Origin: Deltaproteobacteria bacterium Ga0077539
GTDB taxonomy: Bacteria > Myxococcota_A > Polyangia > Polyangiales > Ga0077539
Direction of reading: 5' to 3'
Assembly: GCA_001465015.1 (NCBI GenBank)
Contig: LNEO01000246.1
Span: forward strand, 62,001 to 126,000
Length of the DNA stretch: 64,000 bases
Within the stretch, counting starts at the first letter, position 1, and every line of letters begins with the position of its first letter. The position numbers and the translations under genes were made by a program. This document shows positions 18,098 through 25,805 of this stretch, one piece after another. The notes under the pieces were generated by a model. That model saw only the letters and a program-made list of their open reading frames with translations. It searched no databases and had not been told where the DNA came from.

Positions 18098-18535
18098 TCA
18101 GCGGCGGGAGCGAGCGCGACGCGCTGCGGCGAGCGAGTGCACGGTCGCGACGGGCTCGGCGCCGATCGGGCGCGGACGAGGTCGCAGGTCGTCGCCGCGC
18201 ATCACCGCCTCTTGCAGCGCCTCTCCCGTCGTACGCTGCCACTCCCACGCGGCGCCGTCTTCGGGCACGACCGCTCGCCAACGCCCGTGCCTCCCGCGCT
18301 CGTCGTCGGGATCGACCGCGACGCACTCGACGACGCGAAAGCCCGATCGACGCAGGGCTCGCTCGTGCCCCACGACCACGCGAAGCAGCGCCGCGGACAC
18401 CGCCGACGGCCCCTCGACACGAAGCGTCGAGGGCTCGCCGTGAACCGCAGCGACGACCGCGTGATGCACCTCGGCCACGAGCGCAGCGCGGATCTTCTCG
18501 ACGGCGCTCGGATGCTTGTCTTTCGAACGAGTCAA
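18098..18535 (-). CDS. Hypothetical protein
   Basis: 145 aa if started at the TTG at 18535. The sequence is helical then beta (AVEKIRAALVAEVHHAVVA, SGFRVVECVAVDP, GRWRAVVPEDG) and has consistent third-position GC, so it looks coding. No family recognised. The frame stays open far upstream, but residues there belong to a different, frameshifted gene; the start is therefore uncertain and a GTG inside the first 25 codons is possible. Confidence 0.5.
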   Translation of the reverse strand: MTRSKDKHPSAVEKIRAALVAEVHHAVVAAVHGEPSTLRVEGPSAVSAALLRVVVGHERALRRSGFRVVECVAVDPDDERGRHGRWRAVVPEDGAAWEWQRTTGEALQEAVMRGDDLRPRPRPIGAEPVATVHSLAAARRARSRR

Positions 18536-18575
18536 AGCGCTCGAAGTATGCCCCGAGCGACGGCCTCGATGGACC

Positions 18576-19096
18576 TCACGGCGCAGCGTTCGCGACGGCC
18601 CGCGTCGAACCAGAGAACCGAAGGCGCACCACGAACACGCTGGCGGCCTCGCGAACGACGAGCAAGACGCTCCCGTGAGGCTCTCGATCACCTCGTCCGC
18701 GTGACTCGACGACGGCTGAACCGCGCACGACGACGGCTGGCCCGTGCGCTGCCCGTTCGGCGAAGCGCGAACGAGCGCCAAGCCGAGCCCTCGACCGCGG
18801 CGATGGCGGTCGCCGCTCACGAACAACGCCGGGCCCGCGCTGGTGAAGTCCGTGAGATCGCTCTGAAACGGATCGGCAGCGCGGCGGAGATCGACGGCGC
18901 TCGCACGGTCTCGCGGCGCGATCAATCGCAGGCCATCGCAGCGAGCCACGCCTACGCGGAGCTGCGGTCCCGAGCGGACGATTCCGTGCTGCAGGGCCGC
19001 GGCGCTCACGATCACGCCGTCGGTGCGCAAAACGACGAGAGCGCCGTACGTCGTAGCGACCAGGAGATCGTCGCGGATCGCGCCGCGCGGGATCAT
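18576..19096 (-). pseudogene. Frameshifted gene of unknown function
   Basis: From the ATG at 19096 one frame gives a plausible beta-rich protein (DDLLVATTYGALVVLRTDG, LRVGVARCDGLRLIAPRD, GPALFVSGD) up to GRGLGLALVR near 18770. After that this frame turns into low-quality Ser/Pro/Cys sequence, while the neighbouring frame continues with coding-like residues (RFAERAAHGPAVVVRG, GSVLLVVREAASVFVVRLRF) to a stop at 18576. The simplest reading is one frameshift near 18765. The GLGLALVR string recalls the G-box of histidine-kinase ATPase domains, but the other kinase motifs are absent, so no family is assigned. A sequencing error would equally explain the shift. Confidence 0.5.
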
Positions 19097-19203
19097 GGGC
19101 TCGCGCACGCCCTGACACGGAGCGTATCGGCCCGTCTGTGTTCCAACAACGATGGGAACAGAGCCCCAACGGCCGCCGTCGCCGAGTATCCCGCGAATCG
19201 CAT

Positions 19204-20091
19204 TCACCAGAAGGCAGGACGCTCGGGCATCAGGGCGTGGCACTTGTTGCAGGACGTGTGGTCGTCCGAGACGTCTTCGAGCGAACCGCACGCGGGGCAT
19301 CGGACCCAGATGCGGTTGATGCGCGTCGCGGTCCACACGCTCGTCCAGACCGACGCGACGAAGCGCTCGCCGAACAGCTCCTTCATCGCGACCGCGTGGT
19401 GTTTGGCGAGCGCGCGCTTCATCGACGGCTCGTCCTCCCACGCGGTCACCGTGAATCCACGCAGGCCCGTGAAGCCTGTGACGATCGAGATGAAGCCGGG
19501 CTCGGCCACGAAATCTTGCACGTTCTGCCGCGAGTGCGCGCGGATGCGCTCTCGTTCGGCGGGGTCTTTTGCAGCGATCCACGTGAGCGCAACGACGCCC
19601 GGGGGCTGCTTGTTGCCCGACGCGGCGCGCAGCGCGTAGCCGTACTGAGCGGTGTCGGTGCCGATGGGCTCAGCGAGGGCGAGGGCGACGAAGTCTTCGG
19701 GCTTCATCGGGCCGACGCGCGGAGCGTCGTAGAAACCAGGCTTCTGCTCGAGCCAGAGGTTGTTGAGCACCTTGCGCGGCAGCGAGCGGTCGAAGAGCCC
19801 CGCGGACACCATGATGCGCGAGCCCTCGACGGGGCGCTTGGCGAGCCGGCTGCCGCAGTGCGCGCAGAAGCTCCGCTCGTTGGCCGGCGACGAGCGATAC
19901 CACTGGATGTTCTCTTCGCCCTCCCAGAGCACCGCCGAACGCTCGGCGGCCAGCAGCGCGAAGAAGTTTCCGTGCAGCTTCTGGCAGTCTGCGCAGTGGC
20001 AGGCGATGACGCCTGTGCTGCTCGCGGGCATGGTGACCCGAACGCGGCCGCAATGGCAGGAGCCGTGGAGCTCGTCGCTGGGAGAAGTCAT
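19204..20091 (-). CDS. GFA-like zinc protein fused to a dimeric alpha-beta-barrel domain and zinc ribbon
   Basis: 295 aa, three parts. Residues 8-130 are a GFA/CENP-V-type domain (family of glutathione-dependent formaldehyde-activating enzyme): zinc Cys at 12, 14, 31, 33, 36, 76 and 79 (SCHCG, CHCADC, CAHCG). Residues about 165-255 resemble an antibiotic-biosynthesis-monooxygenase/heme-degrading ferredoxin-like domain (VVALTWIAAKDP, FVAEPGFISIVTGFTG, AVAMKELF). Residues 261-295 are a zinc ribbon (Cys265, 268, 281, 284). An AGAGGGA-type ribosome site precedes the ATG at 20091. It follows the DJ-1 gene by 20 nt, so probably one operon, perhaps for electrophile or aldehyde stress. This three-domain order is unusual in my experience. 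Confidence 0.8.
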   Translation of the reverse strand: MTSPSDELHGSCHCGRVRVTMPASSTGVIACHCADCQKLHGNFFALLAAERSAVLWEGEENIQWYRSSPANERSFCAHCGSRLAKRPVEGSRIMVSAGLFDRSLPRKVLNNLWLEQKPGFYDAPRVGPMKPEDFVALALAEPIGTDTAQYGYALRAASGNKQPPGVVALTWIAAKDPAERERIRAHSRQNVQDFVAEPGFISIVTGFTGLRGFTVTAWEDEPSMKRALAKHHAVAMKELFGERFVASVWTSVWTATRINRIWVRCPACGSLEDVSDDHTSCNKCHALMPERPAFW

Positions 20092-20111
20092 CGGGTTGAA
20101 TCCCTCTCTTC

Positions 20112-20882
20112 TCAGCGCCCGAGCGTCTCGATGACGAGGTTGGCGGTCTCGGAGCCCGAGAAGTTCTGCTGCCCCGTGACGAGGTTTCCGTCTCGAACCG
20201 CGAACCCGCGCCACAGGCCGCCCTGAACGAAATTCGCGCCGGCTTTCTTCAGCTCGTCCTCGATGCGCCAAGGCATGAGGTGCTTGTCCCTCGGCATCGC
20301 GCCCATGCTCCAGACTGCGTTGTCAGCGAAGTCCTCTTCGACGTTGGCGAAGCCGGTGACCGTCTTGCCTTTCGCGAGCAGCTCGCCGTTCGAGAGCCGG
20401 GCGTATCGCAGGACCGCGACGCCGTGGCAGAGCGCCGCCGCGACCTTGCCTGCCTCGTAGAACTCGACGAACTTTGCGTGAAGGTCCGTGGCCTTGTCGT
20501 AGCTGAACATCGGCGCCTGACCGCCAGCCACGACGATGGCGTCGAAGCGCGCGACGTTGATCTCCGAGACGGGTTTGGTCTTCTCGACGAGCGCCGCCAG
20601 GCTCGGCGTGTGGATGAACCCCATGCTGATGAGATCCGACGCCGAGTAGCCGCTCGCGTCGCGCGGGTCGCTCATGCCGTCGGGATCGCACTTGCCGCCG
20701 GCCGGGCTGAAGACCTCGACCTCGTAGCCGGCTTCGTGAAAGGCGAAATACGGGTGGGTGAGCTCGGACCACCAGAACCCGACGGGCCAGCCGGTGGTGC
20801 TCGAGGTGGTCGGGTTCGCGATCACGATCGCGACGCGCTTGGGGCTCTTCTTGTTCGACGAATTCGGGTCTCTGAGGCTCAT
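20112..20882 (-). CDS. DJ-1/PfpI superfamily protein, Hsp31-like
   Basis: 256 aa. The nucleophile elbow AALCHG places catalytic Cys152 and His153; Glu40 in FWWSELTHP is the likely third residue. VVAGGQAPMF and FSPAGGKCDPD are typical of the Hsp31-like branch, whose members are glyoxalase III-like hydrolases, chaperones or deglycases. The size fits Hsp31-type proteins rather than short DJ-1 (about 190 aa). Cytoplasmic. Co-oriented with and between the LysR-type regulator and the GFA fusion gene; a TGCAAC-rich site lies about 75-110 nt upstream of its start, so regulation by that LysR protein is likely. Confidence 0.88.
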   Translation of the reverse strand: MSLRDPNSSNKKSPKRVAIVIANPTTSSTTGWPVGFWWSELTHPYFAFHEAGYEVEVFSPAGGKCDPDGMSDPRDASGYSASDLISMGFIHTPSLAALVEKTKPVSEINVARFDAIVVAGGQAPMFSYDKATDLHAKFVEFYEAGKVAAALCHGVAVLRYARLSNGELLAKGKTVTGFANVEEDFADNAVWSMGAMPRDKHLMPWRIEDELKKAGANFVQGGLWRGFAVRDGNLVTGQQNFSGSETANLVIETLGR

Positions 20883-20956
20883 GGAATCAATCGCTCCGTC
20901 GAGGACACTGCGTCCTCTCACGAAGCGACTGTCGGCTCTGGAGCGTGTTCGAGCAA

Positions 20957-20994
20957 TGCAACAGAAGCAAATGCGATGTTGCACAGCATGCAAC
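20957..20994 (-). promoter_or_regulatory. Candidate LysR-type operator upstream of the DJ-1 gene
   Basis: GTTGCA-N5-TGCAAC is a perfect inverted repeat at 20978-20994, with another TGCAAC at 20957-20962. The 10-mer ATGCAACTAT that includes the right arm recurs in front of the LysR gene itself, which supports a shared regulator site. Confidence 0.5.
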
Positions 20995-21974
20995 TATCGT
21001 CGCGGACGCTTTCGACGCTGCCCCGACGTGGGATCGGTGACGTCCAGTCGCGTGCGAGCTTCTTTGTGGCGTTCGGCTGCCATTTCTTTCGACGCCCTCA
21101 CGAAGGCGTCCCGCAGAAAACGGTGACCGGGGTCGGAGTCGACGCGGGGGTTCCACACGAGGCTCAGGGCGTACGGGCGCAGCTTGAGGGGAACTTCGAG
21201 CAACCGCAGCCCGAGCGCCGCCTCGTAGCGACGCGCGATCCGCTCGGAGATGGTCAACGCGTAGTCGGTCTCGGCGGCGAGCTGCAGCGCGGTGAGAAAG
21301 TACGGGACCGCGCGCGAGATCGTGCGAGAGAGCCCCCGCTGTCTGAGCACGTCATCGACATAGCCGCCAGGCTGGCCGCGGGGGGCGACCTGCACATGGA
21401 GCAAGCGAACAAACTGATCGAGCGTGAATCGCTCGGACACGACCGGATGCCCTTTGCGCACGGCGCAGACGAAGCGATCGGTCATCAACTGTCGGCTCAG
21501 CACCTCCTGCGGGAGCTCCCCGTAGATGCCGACCGCGAGGTCCGAGCCAGCCTCGCGCAAGAGCGCAGCGTCGTCGGGCGTGTTGGGCACGAAGCGCAGA
21601 CACACCCCGGGAGCCTCTTCGCGAAGAATCCGATCGACCGCGGCGCCGAGGATCGTCAGGACGTAGTCCGTCGCGTGCACGACGAAGGTCCGCTCGAGCT
21701 CTTTTGCGACGAACGGCCGCGCTGGTTCGAGCGCGCGGCGCGCGTCAGCGACGACCTGACGCACCTGCGGTTTGAGCGCGATCGCCCGGGGCGTCAGGAG
21801 CATTCCGCGCCCCGAGCGGACGAGGATGGGGTCGCCGAGCCGCTCGCGGATCCGCGCGAGCGCGTGGCTCATCGCAGGGGTCGAGAGGCCGACGCGACGA
21901 GCGGCGCCAGTGACGCTCCCCTCCTGTAACAGCGCGTCGAGCGCGACGAGAACCCCGAAATCCGATGATTCCAT
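20994..21974 (-). CDS. LysR family transcriptional regulator
   Basis: 326 aa from the ATG at 21974 (a TTG 9 nt upstream is less likely). Winged helix-turn-helix at 1-65: LVALDALLQEGSVTGAARRVGLSTPAMSHALARIRERLGDPILVR, then MLLTPRA. The effector domain follows, about 90-300, of the NodD/PcpR-like sort. Oriented the same way as the DJ-1 and GFA genes downstream, with 111 nt between its stop and the DJ-1 start, enough for a second promoter. Shared TGCAAC motifs at both places suggest it controls itself and the two downstream genes. Confidence 0.9.
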   Translation of the reverse strand: MESSDFGVLVALDALLQEGSVTGAARRVGLSTPAMSHALARIRERLGDPILVRSGRGMLLTPRAIALKPQVRQVVADARRALEPARPFVAKELERTFVVHATDYVLTILGAAVDRILREEAPGVCLRFVPNTPDDAALLREAGSDLAVGIYGELPQEVLSRQLMTDRFVCAVRKGHPVVSERFTLDQFVRLLHVQVAPRGQPGGYVDDVLRQRGLSRTISRAVPYFLTALQLAAETDYALTISERIARRYEAALGLRLLEVPLKLRPYALSLVWNPRVDSDPGHRFLRDAFVRASKEMAAERHKEARTRLDVTDPTSGQRRKRPRR

Positions 21975-21978
21975 GGGA

Positions 21979-22004
21979 TGCAACTATGAGTGCGTGTCAT
22001 TGCA
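21979..22004 (-). promoter_or_regulatory. Candidate LysR-type autoregulatory site
   Basis: TGCAAC (21979-21984) and ATTGCA (21999-22004) form an imperfect inverted repeat with a 14-nt spacer just upstream of the LysR ATG. The ATGCAACTAT 10-mer is identical to that near the DJ-1 promoter. Confidence 0.45.
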
Positions 22005-22050
22005 TGCGTCAACATGCTCGAGTCGGCTCAGCGGGTGGTCGCTGCGGCGC

Positions 22051-22947
22051 TCATCGCGAGGACGGAAACAGCGTCGGCAGCCGAGCCCTGACCTGCGCCC
22101 ATAGGTCTTCGGGCACCGCGATCGGAGCGGGGCCCGCGAGCACCGCGCCGAGCCGACGTACTTCCCCGAGGCGCTCGGCGGCCACGACGATCTCGCCTTC
22201 TGCGACCATCGGAAGCTGGCGGACGTTCTTGTTGCCGACGAGCTTCTTCGCTCGCACTTGCCGCTCGCAGGTGCAGGGATTGCTGTCGGAGGTCAGGCCG
22301 CAGAGCTCTTCGAGGACCGGTCGTAGCTTCTCTCTCGCGCGCGAGAGGCGCTTTCGGTAGGTCGCGTCGGGCACTCCGCACAAACGCGCGCCGAGCGGGT
22401 CATCAGCCCCGAGGATCTCGGCGAGGACGATCGCCGCCCGCTCTTCGAGCGTGAGGCAGCGGAGCATCGCCCGAGTACACCCCACGCATGTCTCGTGCTG
22501 TTCGAACGCCAGTGCTGGGTCGAATGAGCTCGACGTCGTCAGCAGCAGCCCGGCGCGAATCCTGAGTTCGAGCACGAGGTGGCTTTGGGCTCGGTCGCGC
22601 GCGCGCCGAGAACGAAGGAAGTGTCGCACCGCGATCGAATACGCCCACGTCAACAGCTTGCTGTCCGCGCGAAAGGTCGACAGGTGCGTGATGACCAGCA
22701 CGAGCGCCTCCTGGGTAGCGTCGCGCGCGTCCTCGGCGTGTTGAAGCACGCGCACTGCGAGTCGGTAGAGGGGGCCCTGCAGCGCGCGGCACAAGCTGTC
22801 GGTCGCGGCGGCATCACCCTCGAGCGAGCGTGTGGCCAGCGCCGCGAGCGGGTCCGGGGGATCGCTCGGTGGGCGTGGAGAGTCCATGTCCTCTTGGTAG
22901 CGCGCAGCGCTCTCGGGCGCTCGCGGGTCGGATCGAGGCAAGCTCAT
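22051..22947 (-). CDS. ECF-type RNA polymerase sigma factor with Cys motifs
   Basis: 298 aa. Region 2 is DARDATQEALVLVITHLSTF ... LLTWAYSIAVRHFLR and region 4 includes LTLEERAAIVLAEILG and GVPDATYRKRLSRAREKL. Two features mark a known ECF subgroup: a CVGCTRAMLRCL motif at the start of region 4 and an NPCTCERQV motif in the C-terminal extension. The extension of about 60 residues beyond region 4 may act as a built-in regulatory domain. ATG at 22947 overlaps the dehydrogenase stop (ATGA), so the gene is the last of a three-gene coupled unit; a second ATG at 22887 is also possible. Confidence 0.83.
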   Translation of the reverse strand: MSLPRSDPRAPESAARYQEDMDSPRPPSDPPDPLAALATRSLEGDAAATDSLCRALQGPLYRLAVRVLQHAEDARDATQEALVLVITHLSTFRADSKLLTWAYSIAVRHFLRSRRARDRAQSHLVLELRIRAGLLLTTSSSFDPALAFEQHETCVGCTRAMLRCLTLEERAAIVLAEILGADDPLGARLCGVPDATYRKRLSRAREKLRPVLEELCGLTSDSNPCTCERQVRAKKLVGNKNVRQLPMVAEGEIVVAAERLGEVRRLGAVLAGPAPIAVPEDLWAQVRARLPTLFPSSR

Positions 22948-24023
22948 CGTTTGTCTCGGGTGAGAACGACCTTCGGGCCGCGATGCAAGAACGCCTCGGG
23001 CGCTTCGTCGAACGGCGCGAGCAGCGTGGTGATGCGGGAGGGAACGAGCCGGCCGCTCTCGATGAGCGCGAGCACCGCTGGCAGCTCGGCGCGAGAGCAG
23101 ACGCGCGAGGTGTGGAAGTGAATTCCGTTCATGAACGCCGGCAATAGCGGAAAAGGCGTTCGCGTCGCGAAGTAGATCCCGACGCTCGTGCAGTCTCCTG
23201 CTGGTTCGGTGGAGAGGACAGCCGCGGCCAGGCCGTCTGGGTGGGCGCTCGCGTCGACGGTGATGGGGTAGTCGCGCGGCTGCTTGCGATAGCGCGTCGC
23301 GACGACGCGAGCTCCGAGGCGCTCGGCGATCGCGCATCGGATCGGATCGGGATCGAGGTAGTCGACCTGCTCGCTGCCGAGCGCGATCGCGCAAAGCGCC
23401 GCGTAGAGACCGACGCTCATGGCCTCGCCGCCGACCACGAGCACGGGCGCGCCGGGACGGGCGGCGAGAAACGGGGCGACGGTTCGATGCCCGTCCGCGA
23501 CGTTGTCACCAGCGCTGGCGAGCTCGACCGGAGAGACGTCGGGCGCTCGTACGAGCATCGCGTCTGCGAACGGCACACGCACGACATCCGCCATCACCGA
23601 GCCCCAGTCTCCGCGACCGAGCCCGAAGGAAGCGGCGTGCGGAACCCCGGTGCAGCTCGCGGTCACGCCTCGGCGGCACCGATCGCAGCGGCCGCAAGAG
23701 ATCTGAAACGGAACGACCACTCGATCCCCTGGCGCGACCGAGCGAACCTGCTCTCCGACCGAGAGCACCTCTGCGACGCACTCGTGCCCGAACGGAAAGG
23801 GTCCGCCGAACGGAAGCGATCGAAAGAGCCGCGGCACGACCGAGCGAAGCGCGTGCAAAGCGCGGCTGCGAAAGGGCGCGCGTCCGTGGACGATCGCCGC
23901 GTCGAGGTCACATCGCGCGACGGCCAGCGGCGTGACGAGCGCCTGCTCGGGCGCGGTGATCACGGGTGTGGCGGCCTCGCGAAAGGACAGCCGTCCGACA
24001 CGCTCGAATACCAGATGTCTCAT
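22944..24023 (-). CDS. Zinc-type medium-chain alcohol dehydrogenase
   Basis: 359 aa MDR family protein. FPFGHECVAEVLSVGEQV carries the catalytic-zinc HE motif, and CGRCDRCRRGVTASC gives the four Cys of the structural zinc lobe. The nucleotide-binding fold is around APVLVVGGEAMSVGLYAALCAIALG, with GxGxxG replaced by a VVGGEAMS variant, so coenzyme binding may be altered. Substrate unknown. Its start overlaps the stop of a 57-aa gene upstream and its stop overlaps the sigma factor start, both as ATGA, so all three are one transcription and translation unit. Confidence 0.86.
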   Translation of the reverse strand: MRHLVFERVGRLSFREAATPVITAPEQALVTPLAVARCDLDAAIVHGRAPFRSRALHALRSVVPRLFRSLPFGGPFPFGHECVAEVLSVGEQVRSVAPGDRVVVPFQISCGRCDRCRRGVTASCTGVPHAASFGLGRGDWGSVMADVVRVPFADAMLVRAPDVSPVELASAGDNVADGHRTVAPFLAARPGAPVLVVGGEAMSVGLYAALCAIALGSEQVDYLDPDPIRCAIAERLGARVVATRYRKQPRDYPITVDASAHPDGLAAAVLSTEPAGDCTSVGIYFATRTPFPLLPAFMNGIHFHTSRVCSRAELPAVLALIESGRLVPSRITTLLAPFDEAPEAFLHRGPKVVLTRDKR

Positions 24024-24193
24024 CGACGTCTTCCCGCGATGGTCCCAGAGAGTGCGTTCGGCGCTGCTGCGCGAGAGCGCCACACGGACACGCCCCCGAG
24101 GCGCCCGTCCTCCGTGACGATGACGTGCCTTTCAACCAACGCGCGCGCCGTGATTGCGCCCACCGACCCCAAGATACTGCGAGCAATGGCCAT
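24020..24193 (-). CDS. 57-aa protein leading the dehydrogenase/sigma operon
   Basis: Starts MAIARSILGSVGAITARALVER and ends TIAGRRR. The ATG at 24193 has a strong AAGGAG ribosome site about 7 nt upstream, and the TGA stop overlaps the ATG of the alcohol dehydrogenase. Third positions are GC-rich. A mildly hydrophobic N-terminus and basic C-terminus are all that can be said; no family is recognised. The ribosome site and 4-nt overlap are the reasons for calling it. Confidence 0.6.
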   Translation of the reverse strand: MAIARSILGSVGAITARALVERHVIVTEDGRLGGVSVWRSRAAAPNALSGTIAGRRR

Positions 24194-24371
24194 GTGCGTT
24201 CTCCTTATTGCTTCCCTGAGAGAACGGCGAGCAGGCGCTTGTGACCGGAAAAGAGCGGATCACGAGCGCACCGCGAAGTGTTGCAGTCGCCCCACCCAGA
24301 GCGATAACACTGGATGTGCTCGTCCAAATCATCGATATCGAGCGGTCGGCGTGACCGTCGACATCGCGACT

Positions 24372-24923
24372 ATGCAACTCGCAGAACTACTTCGGACCAA
24401 AGTGCGCGTGCTGCCCAGCGAAGAGCTCCTGTGTGTTTCAGGAGCGTTTTCGCATTCCGTCATCGAGTCGCACGGGCGCCTCGTGCGCGAGCTGCTTCGC
24501 AAGGCGTCGGCCGACGCAGAGCGCAGCGACGACCTCTTCAGCGTGTTCATCGAGATGTCGCAGAACATTCAGAGCTACGCGCAGAGCGCGTTCGGCGGGG
24601 TGCTCGCCGCAGAGCGAGACCCCAACGCTCACGGCGCGTTACTTCTGCTGAAGCGCGGCGACCGCCTCCTCCTGTGCGGCGCGAATCAGGTGCGTTCGAC
24701 GGACGTCGCGGCGTTGAAGTCGCGTCTGGCCTCGCTCGATGGCCTCGACAAAGCGGAGCTCAAGAAGCGGTACAAGCAGCAGTTGAAGGCGCCGGTGAGC
24801 GTCGATGGCAGCGCAGGCCTCGGGTTGCTGGCGATGGCGCGCATCGCCACGGCGCCGCTGCAGCACGAGTTCTTTCCGGCCCTCGCTGGCAAGACGACCT
24901 TCGTCCTTTGTGTGACGATTTGA
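24372..24923 (+). CDS. SiaB-like protein (SiaB family kinase-like)
   Basis: 183 aa from the ATG at 24372; a GTG at 24351 would add seven residues. The pattern LFSVFIEMSQNIQSYAQ (an N-box-like motif), a GALLLLKRGDRLLLCGANQV strand pair, ALKSRLASLDGLDKAELKKRYKQQL and GSAGLGLLAMARIATAPLQHEFF match the SiaB family, whose members are HATPase-fold protein kinases acting on the anti-anti-sigma-like protein SiaC in Pseudomonas, in cell aggregation and c-di-GMP signalling. SiaA, SiaC and SiaD genes are not next to it here. Cytoplasmic. Divergent from the dehydrogenase operon across 178 nt. Confidence 0.75.
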   Translation: MQLAELLRTKVRVLPSEELLCVSGAFSHSVIESHGRLVRELLRKASADAERSDDLFSVFIEMSQNIQSYAQSAFGGVLAAERDPNAHGALLLLKRGDRLLLCGANQVRSTDVAALKSRLASLDGLDKAELKKRYKQQLKAPVSVDGSAGLGLLAMARIATAPLQHEFFPALAGKTTFVLCVTI

Positions 24924-25043
24924 GCTGGGAGGTACGCAGCGAGATTCGTCCTCGGGCTCACGTCCGGTCCGTTGGCAGACGATTTTCAGGCGTTGAGCGA
25001 CGGCGCCCCTCGCCCGCAGCCGACCCTCGATACGCTGTCGACG

Positions 25044-25376
25044 ATGCACCGCACGCTGATCCTCGTAGCCGTCTCGCTCGCATCCGCCTGTGAGCGAAGC
25101 GGCCCATCGACGAGGGACGAAATCGACCGCGTCACGCTGGACAGCGAGGCGCGCGTGCGGATGGACCTCCGCATTCGAGAGACCTTCTCCGACCCGGTCG
25201 CGGACTACACGGTGACCCTCGAACGCCGCGGACGACCGGCGCTCGCAGTGCTCTCGGGTGTCGCCGAGGCGCACCACGCTCGGCGGAGCCTGAAGCGGGC
25301 GACGAGGCGCGTCGACAAGAGCGGGTGCGTCGAGAGGTTGAGCATCGCGTCCGCGCACACGAGCGTGCGGCTGTGA
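25044..25376 (+). CDS. Short lipoprotein, probably 3'-damaged
   Basis: 110 aa. Residues 1-16 are a lipoprotein signal (MHRTLILVAVSLASAC). The first about 60 residues look coding (REEIDRV-type charged sequence then LRIRETFSDPVADYTVTLERRGRPAL). After that the frame is the antisense of a DUF4336 pseudogene and the residues (HHARRSLKRATRRVDK) have no protein character. The original gene probably continued differently and lost its 3' part when the other fragment arrived. Confidence 0.45.
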   Translation: MHRTLILVAVSLASACERSGPSTRDEIDRVTLDSEARVRMDLRIRETFSDPVADYTVTLERRGRPALAVLSGVAEAHHARRSLKRATRRVDKSGCVERLSIASAHTSVRL

Positions 25377-25597
25377 CGACGAAAGAAGACGACTTCGTTC
25401 TCGCGCCGCGACGAGAGATACACCTGGCCGAGCGCGTCCACCTGCGCGCGCGTCGCCTCGTCGAGGGCCACCGGCGAGTGCGCGAAGAGTCCGCCGCTCT
25501 TCATGCGGATCACCGTCATCCGAGAGCCGGTCTCGACGCCGAAGAACTTCGCCGAGCGGGCGTCCGTCTAGAGCTCGTCTGCAAATGGAATGAGCAT
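25205..25597 (-). pseudogene. Decayed DUF4336 gene (nonsense codon and internal deletion)
   Basis: Reading from an ATG at 25597: MLIPFADEL, then a TAG at 25568-25570 where relatives have a Trp codon, then TDARSAKFFGVETGSRMTVI, RMKSGGLFAHSPVALD and VDALGQVYLSSR, the N-terminal signature of DUF4336 proteins. It jumps directly to ENEVVFFRRHSRTLVCADAML, which in intact members lies some 100 residues later, so the middle is deleted. The C-terminal part is replaced by low-complexity Arg/Ser sequence. TGG to TAG is a single-base change. Overlaps the 3' end of the plus-strand lipoprotein gene. Confidence 0.7.
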
Positions 25598-25784
25598 GGC
25601 GCAGACGGTATCGCGACTCGGGCTCGACGCGCCGGCCGACTCGCCACCCGATCAGGCCTTGTGCTCGGCGACCGTGCCGTTCGATTTCGAGAAGGGCCGC
25701 GAGGGGCGGGTGCACTACTCGCTTCACCACGAAGTACCTCGTCTGGTCGCGCGCGACGCGTGGCTGGGTGAGGTGCGTCGTTGA
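25590..25784 (+). CDS. Short hypothetical frame, possible gene fragment
   Basis: 64 aa, with coding-like composition in the second half (ATVPFDFEKGREGRVHYSLHHEVPRLVARDAWLGEVRR) and GC-rich third positions. No ribosome site is evident and the first residues overlap the DUF4336 pseudogene. It may be the displaced 3' end of an older gene, perhaps the lipoprotein gene at 25044, but this cannot be shown. Confidence 0.3.
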   Translation: MSMAQTVSRLGLDAPADSPPDQALCSATVPFDFEKGREGRVHYSLHHEVPRLVARDAWLGEVRR

Positions 25785-25805
25785 CTCACCACAGGGAGCG
25801 TTCAG

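Noticed and set aside
18536-19096. Histidine kinase based on a GLGLALVR string
   Set aside because: No H-box, N-box or clear D-x-G-x-G motif accompanies it, so the G-box likeness alone is not enough.
24132-24377. Minus-strand frame of 81 codons upstream of the dehydrogenase operon
   Set aside because: No ribosome site, mixed composition, and it overlaps both the 57-aa gene and the siaB-like start; the 57-aa frame fits better.
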